Positions 48,770 to 55,903 of a DNA stretch of 55,903 nucleotides are shown here, one piece after another. Below the pieces are notes generated by a model, which worked only from the letters and a program-made list of their open reading frames with translations, did no database searches and was not told the DNA's origin. The stretch's first letter is position 1, and every line of letters starts with the position of its first letter. This DNA is from an uncultured Prevotellaceae bacterium (GTDB lineage Bacteria > Bacteroidota > Bacteroidia > Bacteroidales > Bacteroidaceae): NCBI GenBank assembly GCA_946415705.1, contig CAMKTN010000014.1, positions 1-55,903 of the forward strand, read 5' to 3'. A program made the position numbers and the translations under genes.

Positions 48770-51700
48770 TTATTGTCTGCGATTGATAATGAGTTTCTGT
48801 GAAGCTGTCGCTTCTTCGCTTTTATCGCATTTCACACGAGCCCGATAGAGATAGACGCCACTACCCAACGGGAAGCCGCTGCCAGTGGTGAGATTCCACG
48901 GGATGGCATAGAAGCCGGTATCGTTACTGCCCGTTTCCGTGTGGCTCCACATCAGACGTCCACAGAAGTCAAAGACTTCCACCGTGAACTCGCAAACGCT
49001 GCCAGGTCGGTCGTAGGACAGGAGGAACTGCGTCTGGTTCGTCGCCGGATTCTTGCTGGCTTTCAGGTTCACTATATTCAGCGGCAGACCCGGGTCAACC
49101 ACGAAGTTCAACGTGATGGAATTGGAATTGTTCAGCAAGTCCCAAACACGGAACACCAGCTGATGCTCGCCCTCGCTCAGCTGAGGGATGGAGAAGGCCA
49201 CATGACCACGCGTGTAGTCACCGAACTCGCCCGTGTAATAATCGTTGAGCGTGTAGGTCGTCATCGGGTTACCGTCGATGATGAGCTCCAGGTCATGTCC
49301 GAGGCCATTGCCAGCGGCGCTGATGCCGTTCTCATCCGAGATGTCAGCGACGAAGTAAGGCGTAGCACCTACGGTCTGGCCATCCGTGAATGAGTCATCG
49401 TTCAGGTAGGCATAGATTTTGGGTCCATCACCATCAACGATACCGGGCTCCGTGCCGCCGAGCAGGAAGTTGTGGTTGTAGCCATTGGCTTCGTAGCGGC
49501 AATCGACGGTGTTGGCATAGAAGAGCAGGCGACCAGCCTCGTTGGAATATCGGATATCAATGGGGATGGGACATACGAGGTCGAAACGTCCGTTGCGCAC
49601 ACTGTCCTGACCGTTATAGAGTATCTTGTCGTAGGCGTTGAAGGTGAAAGCCTCGCTGGCGCCCGTATTATTGCGACAGGTGATGAGGCTCTCGCTATCG
49701 TAAAGGCGTGCCGTGAGGACACCCTTGAAGTCATTGATGGCCTCGCCGCTATTGCGTTCAATATGGCCTGTGAAACGAGCCTTTCCACCGGCATGGAGCA
49801 TGAAGTCATCCGCCAGATCTGCGACCGGTGTGCCGTTGATGGCATCTAAGACCACCTTGTTACCTGGGTTGCCGAAGGTCAGGGCGGGGTCGCCCAGCAG
49901 GGCATAGTGCAGTTTGTTTTCGCTGGAAGGGCTGTTGATCTTACTGATACGGACTGCATCACCCACACGGTTGGGGCGTCCCAAGGCATCCGTGGCGAAG
50001 AGCGCCTTGCTGAAGGCGATGTTCAGCGGTTCGTTGGACTGCGCATAGACCGTGCGCGCAGTGCCGTAGAAAGCGACAGCAGCACCGTTGGGATTCAAGA
50101 AGGCTGTCTCGCCGATATTGCTCGTCTGGGTGTCGAAGGGCATCACATCGCAAGCCGCCGTGACCCACAGCGGCGCACGCGGCGACTTATAGCCGGCGAA
50201 GTCCTCGATACGGAAGACCATCTCGTGAGACAGACAATAGGTGGCAGCATGCCCCGTATAGTTCATCATCAGCGCCCCCTCCTCCATCTGCTGACGGAGA
50301 AGCTTCTCGATGATGGGATAGCGGTTGCCGCTGGCCGAGGCGACCATGGGATAGGCATCCCAGATGACCTTACGCACCTCTAACTGAGGATAGTTGTCCT
50401 GAATGGTGTTGGCCACATTGTTCGCCATCTTCAGGTGCTGGTTATTGTCACCATCATCACCCATCACACAGACGACATTGCGCCAGGCGCCGATATTCTC
50501 CCCACGGAGATGACGGATGGTCTTATCTACAACCGCCTTCGCCTCTGTCAGCGAGCGCACGGGGAAACGGCCAACACCTATATCGGGTTTGTCCGACACC
50601 ATCGAACGTCCTTCGCCGTCATCCAGGAGCCCGTAGTACTCCTCCATCACATAGCATTGCGTGTCGCTGGTGGAGTTCTCACTCTCGAAGCAGAGGAGGA
50701 AGTTGTTGGGATCCAACTGGCTCCACGCAGAGGTGCGCATGCGGTTGTCCCACGCGCAGTCGCCGAAGAGCAAGAGGTAACGCGGACGGTCTGCATCCGT
50801 GGTAGCACGGTCGTAGAGCATCTTCAAGAAACGGCGATAAGCCGTCGCATCGGGCGTGCCACTGGAAAATTCATTATAGATGTAGTCGGCCCTGAAAACG
50901 CTTACGCGCAAGCCATCGGCCTCGCGGTGTGCAGCAGCCAGGCGCTCAGCCTCTGCATCGTAGATGCCACTGGCTGGCGTGATAATGACCATGTCCAAAG
51001 CCCCTGTCGCGTGCAGGTTCTGATTGCCAATCTCACCGACGATCGTGGGTTGCGGGAAGCTGGCATAGGCATTGACATTCAAGGCGACATAACGATGTTC
51101 CTCACCATCGCCATCGACCACTGCGCGATAGCAGGGGGAGCCACCGACCGTCGTGTTCGTACCGGCAATCGCTGTCGCAGGCTTGCCGCGTTCTGCCAGG
51201 CGCCACAGCTGCAGCTGCTGTCCTGAAGCGTAAGAGATGTTGAAAGCCTGGGCTTCATCCAGCGTCTGCGCAAACTGTATCTGCTGCACGCCGCCATCCA
51301 AGGCCATCAGGCCCGTATATTTCAACGTCAGGAAATTAAGGCGTGCGTGATGGCCTTTCGTGCTGGTGATATTGACGGCATTAGAAGCCGCCGGTGCATT
51401 CACCGTATAGGATTTCTCCACGACGGTCGCCGAGGAGTAGTCGGCCAATGCGGAGAGGGACATCATACCGAGGGCGTTGTTGTTGAAACGCGTGGTGACC
51501 TGTGTTGCGGAAGCCTCTGCTGCAGAGAAGCTCACGGTCAGTCGCCCTTGCGCCCCCGAGCTGCGGCACGGCAGGGTCAGCGTGTAGTTGCGGCTGTTTC
51601 CACTGGCGTAGTCGTAGTCCTCAAACAGCTGACGGCCGCCATGGAACCATGCATAGGTCTGGGGGTGATAGGAGACGTAGGCATCAAAGGTCGTGAGGGT

Positions 51701-52525
51701 GCCTGCAGGCGTTGCAGAGGATGAGGTGGAGGGGAAGGCGGGCACGGGCGAGGCAGCCTCCGTGACAAAATAGCAAGCCGCACGGGCATAATGGTTGGGA
51801 ACGTGGCGCCCGTCACGGAAGGTCTCCAGGCCATTGGCATAGAAGAGATAGCCATCGGCCACAGGCCACAAGGACACTTCCTCCAAATCATCGAAATCGG
51901 TGTCGGTATCGATGAGTTCCTTCTGCAGATGTCCGCCATAGCCATAGACGCGCACATTGGCCGGATTGCCAAAGCCCATCTCGCTGATGGCGGCGTGTGT
52001 CAAGTGATAAACGCCATCGCTCTCCACGCTGATCTTCACCCAACGGCCGTTGGCAAGTACACTCTGTGTGGCCCAGCGATTGGCGGCAGCAGAAGCTTTT
52101 TCCTTGAGCAGACGCGGATGGGATGCCTTCACAGTTGGTACAATCTCCACCTTGCCGCTCAGCAACTTGTAGTAAGCTCCGGCACGTCGTACGATAGGCA
52201 CAAAGCTGATATCCAAGAGTCCCTCCCCACGGCTGATGCCTACATAGCTGTGGATGGTCAGCGTGTCTGCAATCTGCTCCGCGCTGCCGGGGATGGCGCA
52301 CAGGCGCTCGGTCTCCTGCTTCGTGAGGGGAGCCCACTCGGGGTAGCGCACAGCCACAGCGTAGTCAAACAACCGGTAGTCCGTCTCCAACGGCACGACC
52401 TCATGATAGGACGGCACGACGCTGTCAATACGCAGCTTCTCCCAATCGAATTGGGTGAAGTCCTGCGCCGCAGCGAAGAGCGGAAGGAGAAGGAACAAAA
52501 GGAAATATCTTAAAACTCTGGACAT
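48770..52525 (-). CDS. porU: Type IX secretion sortase PorU
   Basis: The 1251-residue protein has a signal peptide (MSRVLRYFLLFLLLPLFAAA), an N-terminal beta-rich region and a gingipain-type C25 peptidase domain with catalytic His759 (NYTGHAATY) and Cys792 (VTAACDVMP), spaced 33 residues apart as in Porphyromonas PorU. Beta domains and its own C-terminal signal-like domain (GSGVYLYRARVKCD ... SQKLIINRRQ) follow. PorU cleaves the C-terminal signal of cargo and attaches it to a surface glycolipid. The gene lies ten bases after the FAA hydrolase gene. The ATG at 52594 would overlap that gene and is rejected. Confidence 0.95.
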   Translation of the reverse strand: MSRVLRYFLLFLLLPLFAAAQDFTQFDWEKLRIDSVVPSYHEVVPLETDYRLFDYAVAVRYPEWAPLTKQETERLCAIPGSAEQIADTLTIHSYVGISRGEGLLDISFVPIVRRAGAYYKLLSGKVEIVPTVKASHPRLLKEKASAAANRWATQSVLANGRWVKISVESDGVYHLTHAAISEMGFGNPANVRVYGYGGHLQKELIDTDTDFDDLEEVSLWPVADGYLFYANGLETFRDGRHVPNHYARAACYFVTEAASPVPAFPSTSSSATPAGTLTTFDAYVSYHPQTYAWFHGGRQLFEDYDYASGNSRNYTLTLPCRSSGAQGRLTVSFSAAEASATQVTTRFNNNALGMMSLSALADYSSATVVEKSYTVNAPAASNAVNITSTKGHHARLNFLTLKYTGLMALDGGVQQIQFAQTLDEAQAFNISYASGQQLQLWRLAERGKPATAIAGTNTTVGGSPCYRAVVDGDGEEHRYVALNVNAYASFPQPTIVGEIGNQNLHATGALDMVIITPASGIYDAEAERLAAAHREADGLRVSVFRADYIYNEFSSGTPDATAYRRFLKMLYDRATTDADRPRYLLLFGDCAWDNRMRTSAWSQLDPNNFLLCFESENSTSDTQCYVMEEYYGLLDDGEGRSMVSDKPDIGVGRFPVRSLTEAKAVVDKTIRHLRGENIGAWRNVVCVMGDDGDNNQHLKMANNVANTIQDNYPQLEVRKVIWDAYPMVASASGNRYPIIEKLLRQQMEEGALMMNYTGHAATYCLSHEMVFRIEDFAGYKSPRAPLWVTAACDVMPFDTQTSNIGETAFLNPNGAAVAFYGTARTVYAQSNEPLNIAFSKALFATDALGRPNRVGDAVRISKINSPSSENKLHYALLGDPALTFGNPGNKVVLDAINGTPVADLADDFMLHAGGKARFTGHIERNSGEAINDFKGVLTARLYDSESLITCRNNTGASEAFTFNAYDKILYNGQDSVRNGRFDLVCPIPIDIRYSNEAGRLLFYANTVDCRYEANGYNHNFLLGGTEPGIVDGDGPKIYAYLNDDSFTDGQTVGATPYFVADISDENGISAAGNGLGHDLELIIDGNPMTTYTLNDYYTGEFGDYTRGHVAFSIPQLSEGEHQLVFRVWDLLNNSNSITLNFVVDPGLPLNIVNLKASKNPATNQTQFLLSYDRPGSVCEFTVEVFDFCGRLMWSHTETGSNDTGFYAIPWNLTTGSGFPLGSGVYLYRARVKCDKSEEATASQKLIINRRQ

Positions 52526-52535
52526 TTGAAAAGGA

Positions 52536-53180
52536 TTATTTGACGTTAAACTCCAGCACCTTCTCATCTTCGAGCCACCCTTCCAGATGGTCATCGATGT
52601 GCACGGGGCCTACGCCCATGGGCGTGCCGGTGTAGAGGAGATCGCCTGTCTTGAGGGTGAAGAACCGACTGATATAGCTCACCAGCTCGTCCACCGTATG
52701 CAGCATATCGGCTGTGTGTCCTGTCTGCACCGTCTGCCCGTTGATATCGAGATGGAAGTGCAGATCCTGTATCTCGCGCCCGACATCGGCCATCGGCAGG
52801 AAGCGGCCCACCACAGCAGAGCCATCGAAGCCCTTGCAGAGTTCCCACGGATGCCCTTGTGCACGGAGTCGTTGCTGCAGGTCGCGCGCCGTGAAGTCAA
52901 TGCCCACGGTGACCGCATCGTAGTAGCGATGCGCAAAGCGGGGCGAGATGCTACGCCCAAGGCGGCAGATGCGCACCACCAACTCCGTCTCATAGTCACA
53001 GCGCTCTGTGAAATCCGGGATGAAGAATGGTTTACCGCCAGTGAGCAACGCGGAGTCTGCCTTCGTGAAGATGACAGGGTCCGCAGACGCTGTCGCGCGC
53101 GCATCTTCTCTATGATATAACGTTTCGCCGAGCTCTTTATTGTGCGCAGCGTAGTTCATTCCTACAGCAAATATCTTCAT
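52536..53180 (-). CDS. Fumarylacetoacetate hydrolase-family protein
   Basis: The 214-residue protein (start MKIFAVGMNYAAHNKELG) has the FAH-family core: DYETELVVRICRLGRSI with the metal-binding acidic residues, YDAVTVGIDFTARDLQ, KGFDGSAVVGRF and the C-terminal GDLLYTGTPMGVGPV. Related enzymes are fumarylpyruvate hydrolases, oxaloacetate tautomerases or decarboxylases; the substrate cannot be chosen. It is the first gene of the porU-porV-ispF run, with the tRNA-Ser terminator just upstream. Confidence 0.9.
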   Translation of the reverse strand: MKIFAVGMNYAAHNKELGETLYHREDARATASADPVIFTKADSALLTGGKPFFIPDFTERCDYETELVVRICRLGRSISPRFAHRYYDAVTVGIDFTARDLQQRLRAQGHPWELCKGFDGSAVVGRFLPMADVGREIQDLHFHLDINGQTVQTGHTADMLHTVDELVSYISRFFTLKTGDLLYTGTPMGVGPVHIDDHLEGWLEDEKVLEFNVK

Positions 53181-53207
53181 ACGTGGGTCATGCTTTGTCT
53201 GTTGGAC

Positions 53208-53237
53208 GAAAAAGAGGAGCCTATGCGGGCTCCTCTT
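53208..53237 (-). terminator. Terminator of tRNA-Ser(UGA)
   Basis: AAGAGGAGCC and GGCTCCTCTT form a perfect 10-bp stem with a 6-base loop, and T residues follow on the minus strand. It starts four bases past the tRNA 3' end. Confidence 0.9.
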
Positions 53238-53241
53238 GCAG

Positions 53242-53326
53242 CGGAAGGAGAGGGATTCGAACCCCCGGTGCCTTGCGGCACGGCGGTTTTCAAGACCGCT
53301 GTAATCGACCACTCTACCATCCTTCC
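53242..53326 (-). tRNA. tRNA-Ser (anticodon UGA)
   Basis: The 85-base class II tRNA has acceptor pairing GGAAGGA/TCCTTCC, an anticodon stem GCGGT/ACCGC around CTTGAAA (anticodon at 53290-53292), a long variable arm (CGTGCCGCAAGGCACG) and a standard T-arm. It reads UCA and probably other UCN codons. A TACCTTTG -7 box lies upstream on the minus strand (53397-53404). CCA is not encoded. Confidence 0.96.
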
Positions 53327-53447
53327 AATTGTTGAATGTGCCGCGCTCATGGCAAACACATTTCGCACTCTTGCGGTTTGCGGGGGCAAAGGTAAGGAAA
53401 AAGTTTCAAGTTTCAGGTTTCAAGTTGAAAGTTTTTTCGTTTTTGCC

Positions 53448-54119
53448 TTATTTTTTTGATAGTCCCCGCCACGGACCTTCATCGGGAAGGGGTGCTTCGA
53501 CGTATATTTCCTCGTGACTCACCGGATGTTCGAAGCGAATGCTGCGGGCATGCAGGCTGATGCTTCCATCGGGGTTGCTACGCGGTGCGCCGTATTTCAA
53601 ATCGCCACGAATTGGACAGCCCATGGCCGCCAGCTGGCAGCGGATCTGGTGGTGGCGCCCTGTGTGAAGATGTACCTCAAGAAGGGTGAAACGATCCGTG
53701 TGACCGATGACCTTGTAGTCGAGGATGGCCTGCTTGGCATTGGGACGCTCGTGGTCGTAGGCGTAGCTCTTGTTCTGCTTCTCGTTGCGCAGGAGCCAGT
53801 GTGTCAGCGTGCCTTCCGGCTCACGCGGTTCGTTTTGCACCAGCGCCCAGTAGGTCTTCTGCACGGTTCCCACACGGAACATCTCGTTGAGACGCGCCAA
53901 TGCCTTGCTGGTTCTCGCGAAGACCACTACCCCACTCACGGGACGATCCAAGCGATGTACGACGCCGAGGAATACGGCACCGGGTTTGGCATACTTCTCC
54001 TTGATATATGCCTTCACCGTCTCGGAGAGTGGGGTGTCGCCGGTCTTGTCGCCCTGCACAATCTCCCCTGCACTCTTCGAGACGATGATTACGTGGTTAT
54101 CTTCGTATAGTGGAATCAC
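53448..54119 (-). CDS. RluA-family pseudouridine synthase
   Basis: The 223-residue protein is a compact catalytic domain only: YEDNHVIIVSKSAGEIVQ, the signature HRLDRPVSGVVVFA with the catalytic Asp, and HTGRHHQIRCQLAAMG. It lacks an S4 domain, unlike RluD. The target is probably a single rRNA or tRNA site. A PDPSREG-family repeat arm lies between this gene and fabG, the next gene upstream. Confidence 0.92.
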   Translation of the reverse strand: MIPLYEDNHVIIVSKSAGEIVQGDKTGDTPLSETVKAYIKEKYAKPGAVFLGVVHRLDRPVSGVVVFARTSKALARLNEMFRVGTVQKTYWALVQNEPREPEGTLTHWLLRNEKQNKSYAYDHERPNAKQAILDYKVIGHTDRFTLLEVHLHTGRHHQIRCQLAAMGCPIRGDLKYGAPRSNPDGSISLHARSIRFEHPVSHEEIYVEAPLPDEGPWRGLSKK

Positions 54120-54131
54120 CTTTGCAAACTA

Positions 54132-54170
54132 CTCCCCTCCCTACTTAGGGAGGGGGCGGGGGAGAGTCCT
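54132..54170. repeat. Single non-coding arm of the PDPSREG-type repeat
   Basis: The 39-base sequence begins CTCCCCTCCCT, contains a CTCCCT...AGGGAG hairpin and ends in CGGGGGAGAGTCCT. It matches the right arms in the permease, ABC-F and valS genes. It touches the fabG stop codon. This is the only copy seen outside a gene. Confidence 0.85.
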
Positions 54171-54906
54171 ACATGTTCATGCCGCCGTCAACCTGAATGA
54201 CCTGTCCGCTGACATAGCTCGACAAGTCAGAGGCGAGGAACGTGGCGCAATTGGCAATGTCCTCCACAGTACCGCCACGACGGAGGGGTATCTTGTTGCA
54301 CCATTCCTTGCGGACATCCTCGGGAAGCGCCTGTGTCATCGCTGTGTCAATGAAGCCGGGGGCGATGGCGTTGGCACGAATACCCTTGGGGCCCATCTCC
54401 TGTGCGATGGACTTCGCGAGGGCAATGAGACCAGCCTTGGAGGCGGCGTAGTTGGCCTGACCTGCATTGCCGTGAACGCCCACGACGCTGGCCATATTGA
54501 TGATGGAGCCGCCACGCTGGCGCATCATCACGGGCACACAAGCGTGGATGAAGTTGAAGGCCGATTTCAGATTCACGGCTATCACGGCATCCCACTGCTG
54601 CTCGGTCATGCGGAGCATCAGGCCGTCCTTGGTGATGCCTGCGTTGTTCACGAGAATATCGATGCTGCCAAAGTCGGCCTTCACCTGCTGCACCACAGCC
54701 TCGCTCTCCGCGAAGTCAGCGGCGTTGCTGGCATAGCTCTTGGCTTTCACGCCGAGGGCAGCAATCTCTGCCTCAGTCTCCTCGTTCACGGCGAGGTCTG
54801 TAAAAGCGATGTTAGCGCCTTCAGCGGCGAACTTCAGGGCAATGGCCTTGCCAATGCCGCGTGCAGCACCCGTAATCAATGCAGTCTTTCCTTCTAATAG
54901 TTTCAT
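54169..54906 (-). CDS. fabG: 3-oxoacyl-ACP reductase
   Basis: The 245-residue short-chain dehydrogenase has the NADP-binding TGAARGIGK (about 12-20), NNAG (87-90) and the Ser140-Tyr153-Lys157 catalytic set (NMASVVGVHG, YAASKAG). VNLKSAFNF, INMASVVG and DGGMNM match FabG closely. It reduces 3-oxoacyl-ACP in fatty-acid elongation. Upstream is a TetR regulator gene on the same strand, separated by a low-complexity array. The stop codon borders a repeat arm. Confidence 0.95.
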   Translation of the reverse strand: MKLLEGKTALITGAARGIGKAIALKFAAEGANIAFTDLAVNEETEAEIAALGVKAKSYASNAADFAESEAVVQQVKADFGSIDILVNNAGITKDGLMLRMTEQQWDAVIAVNLKSAFNFIHACVPVMMRQRGGSIINMASVVGVHGNAGQANYAASKAGLIALAKSIAQEMGPKGIRANAIAPGFIDTAMTQALPEDVRKEWCNKIPLRRGGTVEDIANCATFLASDLSSYVSGQVIQVDGGMNM

Positions 54907-54925
54907 TGTTATCTGTATTTATAAT

Positions 54926-54980
54926 AATTTTCAATTCTCAATTTTCAATTCTCAATTCTCAATTTTCAATTCTCAATTCT
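54926..54980. repeat. Tandem AATTTTCAATTCTC words between TetR gene and fabG
   Basis: The spacer consists of repeated caattctcaattttc words and runs into the last codons of the TetR gene (GMEN). The same word type occurs between porV and ispF in the opposite complement. Confidence 0.9.
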
Positions 54981-55560
54981 CCATTCCCAAGGCACGACGC
55001 AGGATCTTGGTGACCATCGGGCGTGTGACCTCGATATTCATGCCAACCCCAAGGCGCCCATAGATGTACGGCACCTCAAGGCCTTTGGCTGTAGCCTGAA
55101 TAATATCGGTATAGAACACGACGTCATCGATGTCGAAGATGCCCGCCTGACGGCCTTCCTCCAACGTCTTGGCGAAGATATCGTGCTCTTTCTTGTCGTA
55201 CTTCTTACGTACGCTTCCCACTTTCCAGATGTTGCGGAAGAACGCCGACCGCAGATTGCCATTGCGCTCCACAGCCTCCTTCATCAGGCTCAGATGCGCA
55301 AAGAGCAGCTCCACGAGTTTCTCCAGCGGCGGCAACTGACGACGTGCCACGGCCAGGAACATGGTTGAAATGCGCATAAGTTCAGCATCGATGACAGCCG
55401 AATAGACCTCTTCCTTGTTCTTGAAGTAGGTGTAAAGCGTGCGACGACCCTTTCCGGAAAACTCGGCGATGTCGTTCATCGTGGTGCTGTCAAAGCCATT
55501 CTTGGCAAAAAGCTGGCGAGCCACATCGACCAGCAGTTGGCGCGTTTTCAGTTGCGGCAT
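54973..55560 (-). CDS. TetR/AcrR-family transcriptional regulator
   Basis: The 195-residue protein starts MPQLKTRQLLVDVARQLFAK and has the TetR helix-turn-helix GFDSTTMNDIAEFSGKGRRT followed by LYTYFKNKEEVYSAVI. A helical ligand-binding domain fills the rest. It is encoded upstream of fabG, so control of fatty-acid synthesis is plausible but not shown. A promoter with an overlapping inverted repeat lies directly upstream, suggesting autoregulation. Longer in-frame starts would run through that promoter. Confidence 0.9.
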   Translation of the reverse strand: MPQLKTRQLLVDVARQLFAKNGFDSTTMNDIAEFSGKGRRTLYTYFKNKEEVYSAVIDAELMRISTMFLAVARRQLPPLEKLVELLFAHLSLMKEAVERNGNLRSAFFRNIWKVGSVRKKYDKKEHDIFAKTLEEGRQAGIFDIDDVVFYTDIIQATAKGLEVPYIYGRLGVGMNIEVTRPMVTKILRRALGMEN

Positions 55561-55580
55561 AATATCTGGTTCTTTAAGCT

Positions 55581-55614
55581 GTGCAAAAGTAGCAGATTTG
55601 CACGATTCATGCAA
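55581..55614 (-). promoter_or_regulatory. TetR-gene promoter with overlapping operator-like repeat
   Basis: On the minus strand TTG (55612-55614), a 20-bp spacer and TACTTTTG (55584-55591) form a consensus promoter. GTGCAAA (55581-55587) and TTTGCAC (55597-55603), nine bases apart, form an inverted repeat covering the -7 box, a likely site for the TetR protein itself. Confidence 0.6.
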
Positions 55615-55629
55615 GAAAACGGGCATTTC

Positions 55630-55652
55630 TTTTTGCACACGTGAGCAAAAAA
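55630..55652. other. Inverted repeat between TetR promoter and tRNA promoter
   Basis: TTTTTGC and GCAAAAA are separated by ACACGTGA. It lies between the divergent promoters of the TetR gene and tRNA-Met. It could be a second operator or a weak bidirectional terminator. Confidence 0.35.
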
Positions 55653-55682
55653 GGTACTTCCCGTGCATTTTTCCGTCCTTTC

Positions 55683-55715
55683 TTTTGGTCATTTCACAGA
55701 AAAGACGTACCTTTG
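55683..55715 (+). promoter_or_regulatory. Bacteroidetes-type promoter of tRNA-fMet
   Basis: TTTTG (55683-55687), a 20-bp spacer and TACCTTTG (55708-55715) match the consensus fully. The tRNA begins 34 bases later. Confidence 0.75.
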
Positions 55716-55749
55716 CACCCGCAAACGACAGAAATGCCTGTCGGAATAT

Positions 55750-55822
55750 CGCGGAGTGGAGCAGTTGGTAGCTCGCCAGGCTCATAACCTGGAGGTCGCT
55801 CGTTCGAGTCGAGCCTCCGCAA
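55750..55822 (+). tRNA. Initiator tRNA-Met (anticodon CAU)
   Basis: The cloverleaf is complete, with anticodon CAT (55793-55795) in CCAGG-CTCATAA-CCTGG and T-arm GCTCGTTCGAGTCGAGC. The first base C faces A at position 72, so the acceptor end is unpaired, the hallmark of initiator tRNA. The anticodon stem has two G:C pairs next to the loop and then A:T, rather than the usual three G:C pairs. CCA is not encoded. Confidence 0.85.
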
Positions 55823-55852
55823 CTAAAAAAAGAAGAGGATGTGCGCGATTGA

Positions 55853-55903
55853 TGTGACCCCGAAAAGTTGGACATTAAATTAAACATTAATTATTCAACT
55901 CTC
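55853..55903. mobile_element. Probable end of an IS3-family insertion sequence, truncated by window
   Basis: TGTGACCCCGAAAAGTTGGA closely resembles the terminal inverted repeats of IS150-group IS3 elements (TGACCCC...AAAGTTGGAC). AT-rich sequence follows, as in the leader of such elements. The transposase and the other end would lie beyond the window, so this is a recognition by end sequence only. Confidence 0.5.

Overview
The window looks like a chromosomal segment of a Bacteroidales bacterium, most likely a Prevotella-type (Prevotellaceae) anaerobe. The reasons are the type IX secretion genes porU and porV, a SusC/TonB-dependent-receptor-like barrel, xylan and arabinan hydrolases (GH10, GH127), the tig-clpP-clpX-recQ order, promoters of the TTTG / 19-21 bp / TAnnTTTG type, and the near absence of Shine-Dalgarno sequences.

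Layout. 1-3.4 kb: an AT-richer accessory stretch read leftward, with a kinase-like protein, a WYL-domain regulator overlapping a DUF1016/PDDEXK nuclease, and an acidic 10-residue-repeat protein that leaves the window. 3.4-8.5 kb: a secreted GH10 xylanase (-), a cupin protein (+) and an outer-membrane barrel (+). 8.5-18.5 kb: housekeeping genes (RluA-type pseudouridine synthase, dnaX, divIC/ftsB, plsC, a DUF4369 lipoprotein, a decayed SGNH hydrolase, comM/yifB, a nucleotidyltransferase, a zinc-ribbon membrane protein). 18.5-27 kb: a leftward run of mlaE-mlaF, ABC-F ATPase, M13 peptidase, metA and a U32 peptidase-family protein. 27-34.3 kb: a rightward lptB, tig, clpP, clpX, recQ and ORF6N run. 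34.3-38 kb: a gene-poor accessory stretch with a lipoprotein, a RelE/ParE-type toxin-antitoxin pair, several palindromic or MITE-like elements and tRNA-Ser(CGA). 38-46.9 kb: a Cu/Zn permease, the GH127 enzyme, two very small ORFs, valS and mazG. 47-53.2 kb: a leftward FAA hydrolase-porU-porV-ispF run that carries the core of type IX secretion sorting. 53.2-55.9 kb: tRNA-Ser(UGA), a second RluA-type synthase, fabG, a TetR regulator, initiator tRNA-Met and the probable end of an IS3-family element.

The most unusual property is that repetitive DNA repeatedly sits inside otherwise conserved reading frames without breaking them. Five loci (the ABC-F gene, two places in valS, the permease gene and the spacer before fabG) carry 29-39 bp hairpin-containing arms of one family. 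In the four genic cases the arms come as inverted pairs. A second short family is shared by valS and the U32 gene, the U32 gene also carries a 75-bp palindrome, and the DUF1016 nuclease gene has two internal palindromes. Low-complexity spacer words run into coding ends and appear to have supplied parts of signal peptides. This resembles the logic of the Rickettsia palindromic elements. Other items worth attention are the hidden decapeptide-repeat gene at the left edge, a 37-codon ORF with a rare strong ribosome binding site, a 30-codon hydrophobic ORF, and a long two-part stem upstream of the lipoprotein gene.

All calls rest on reading the sequence and on remembered family features; no database search was made.
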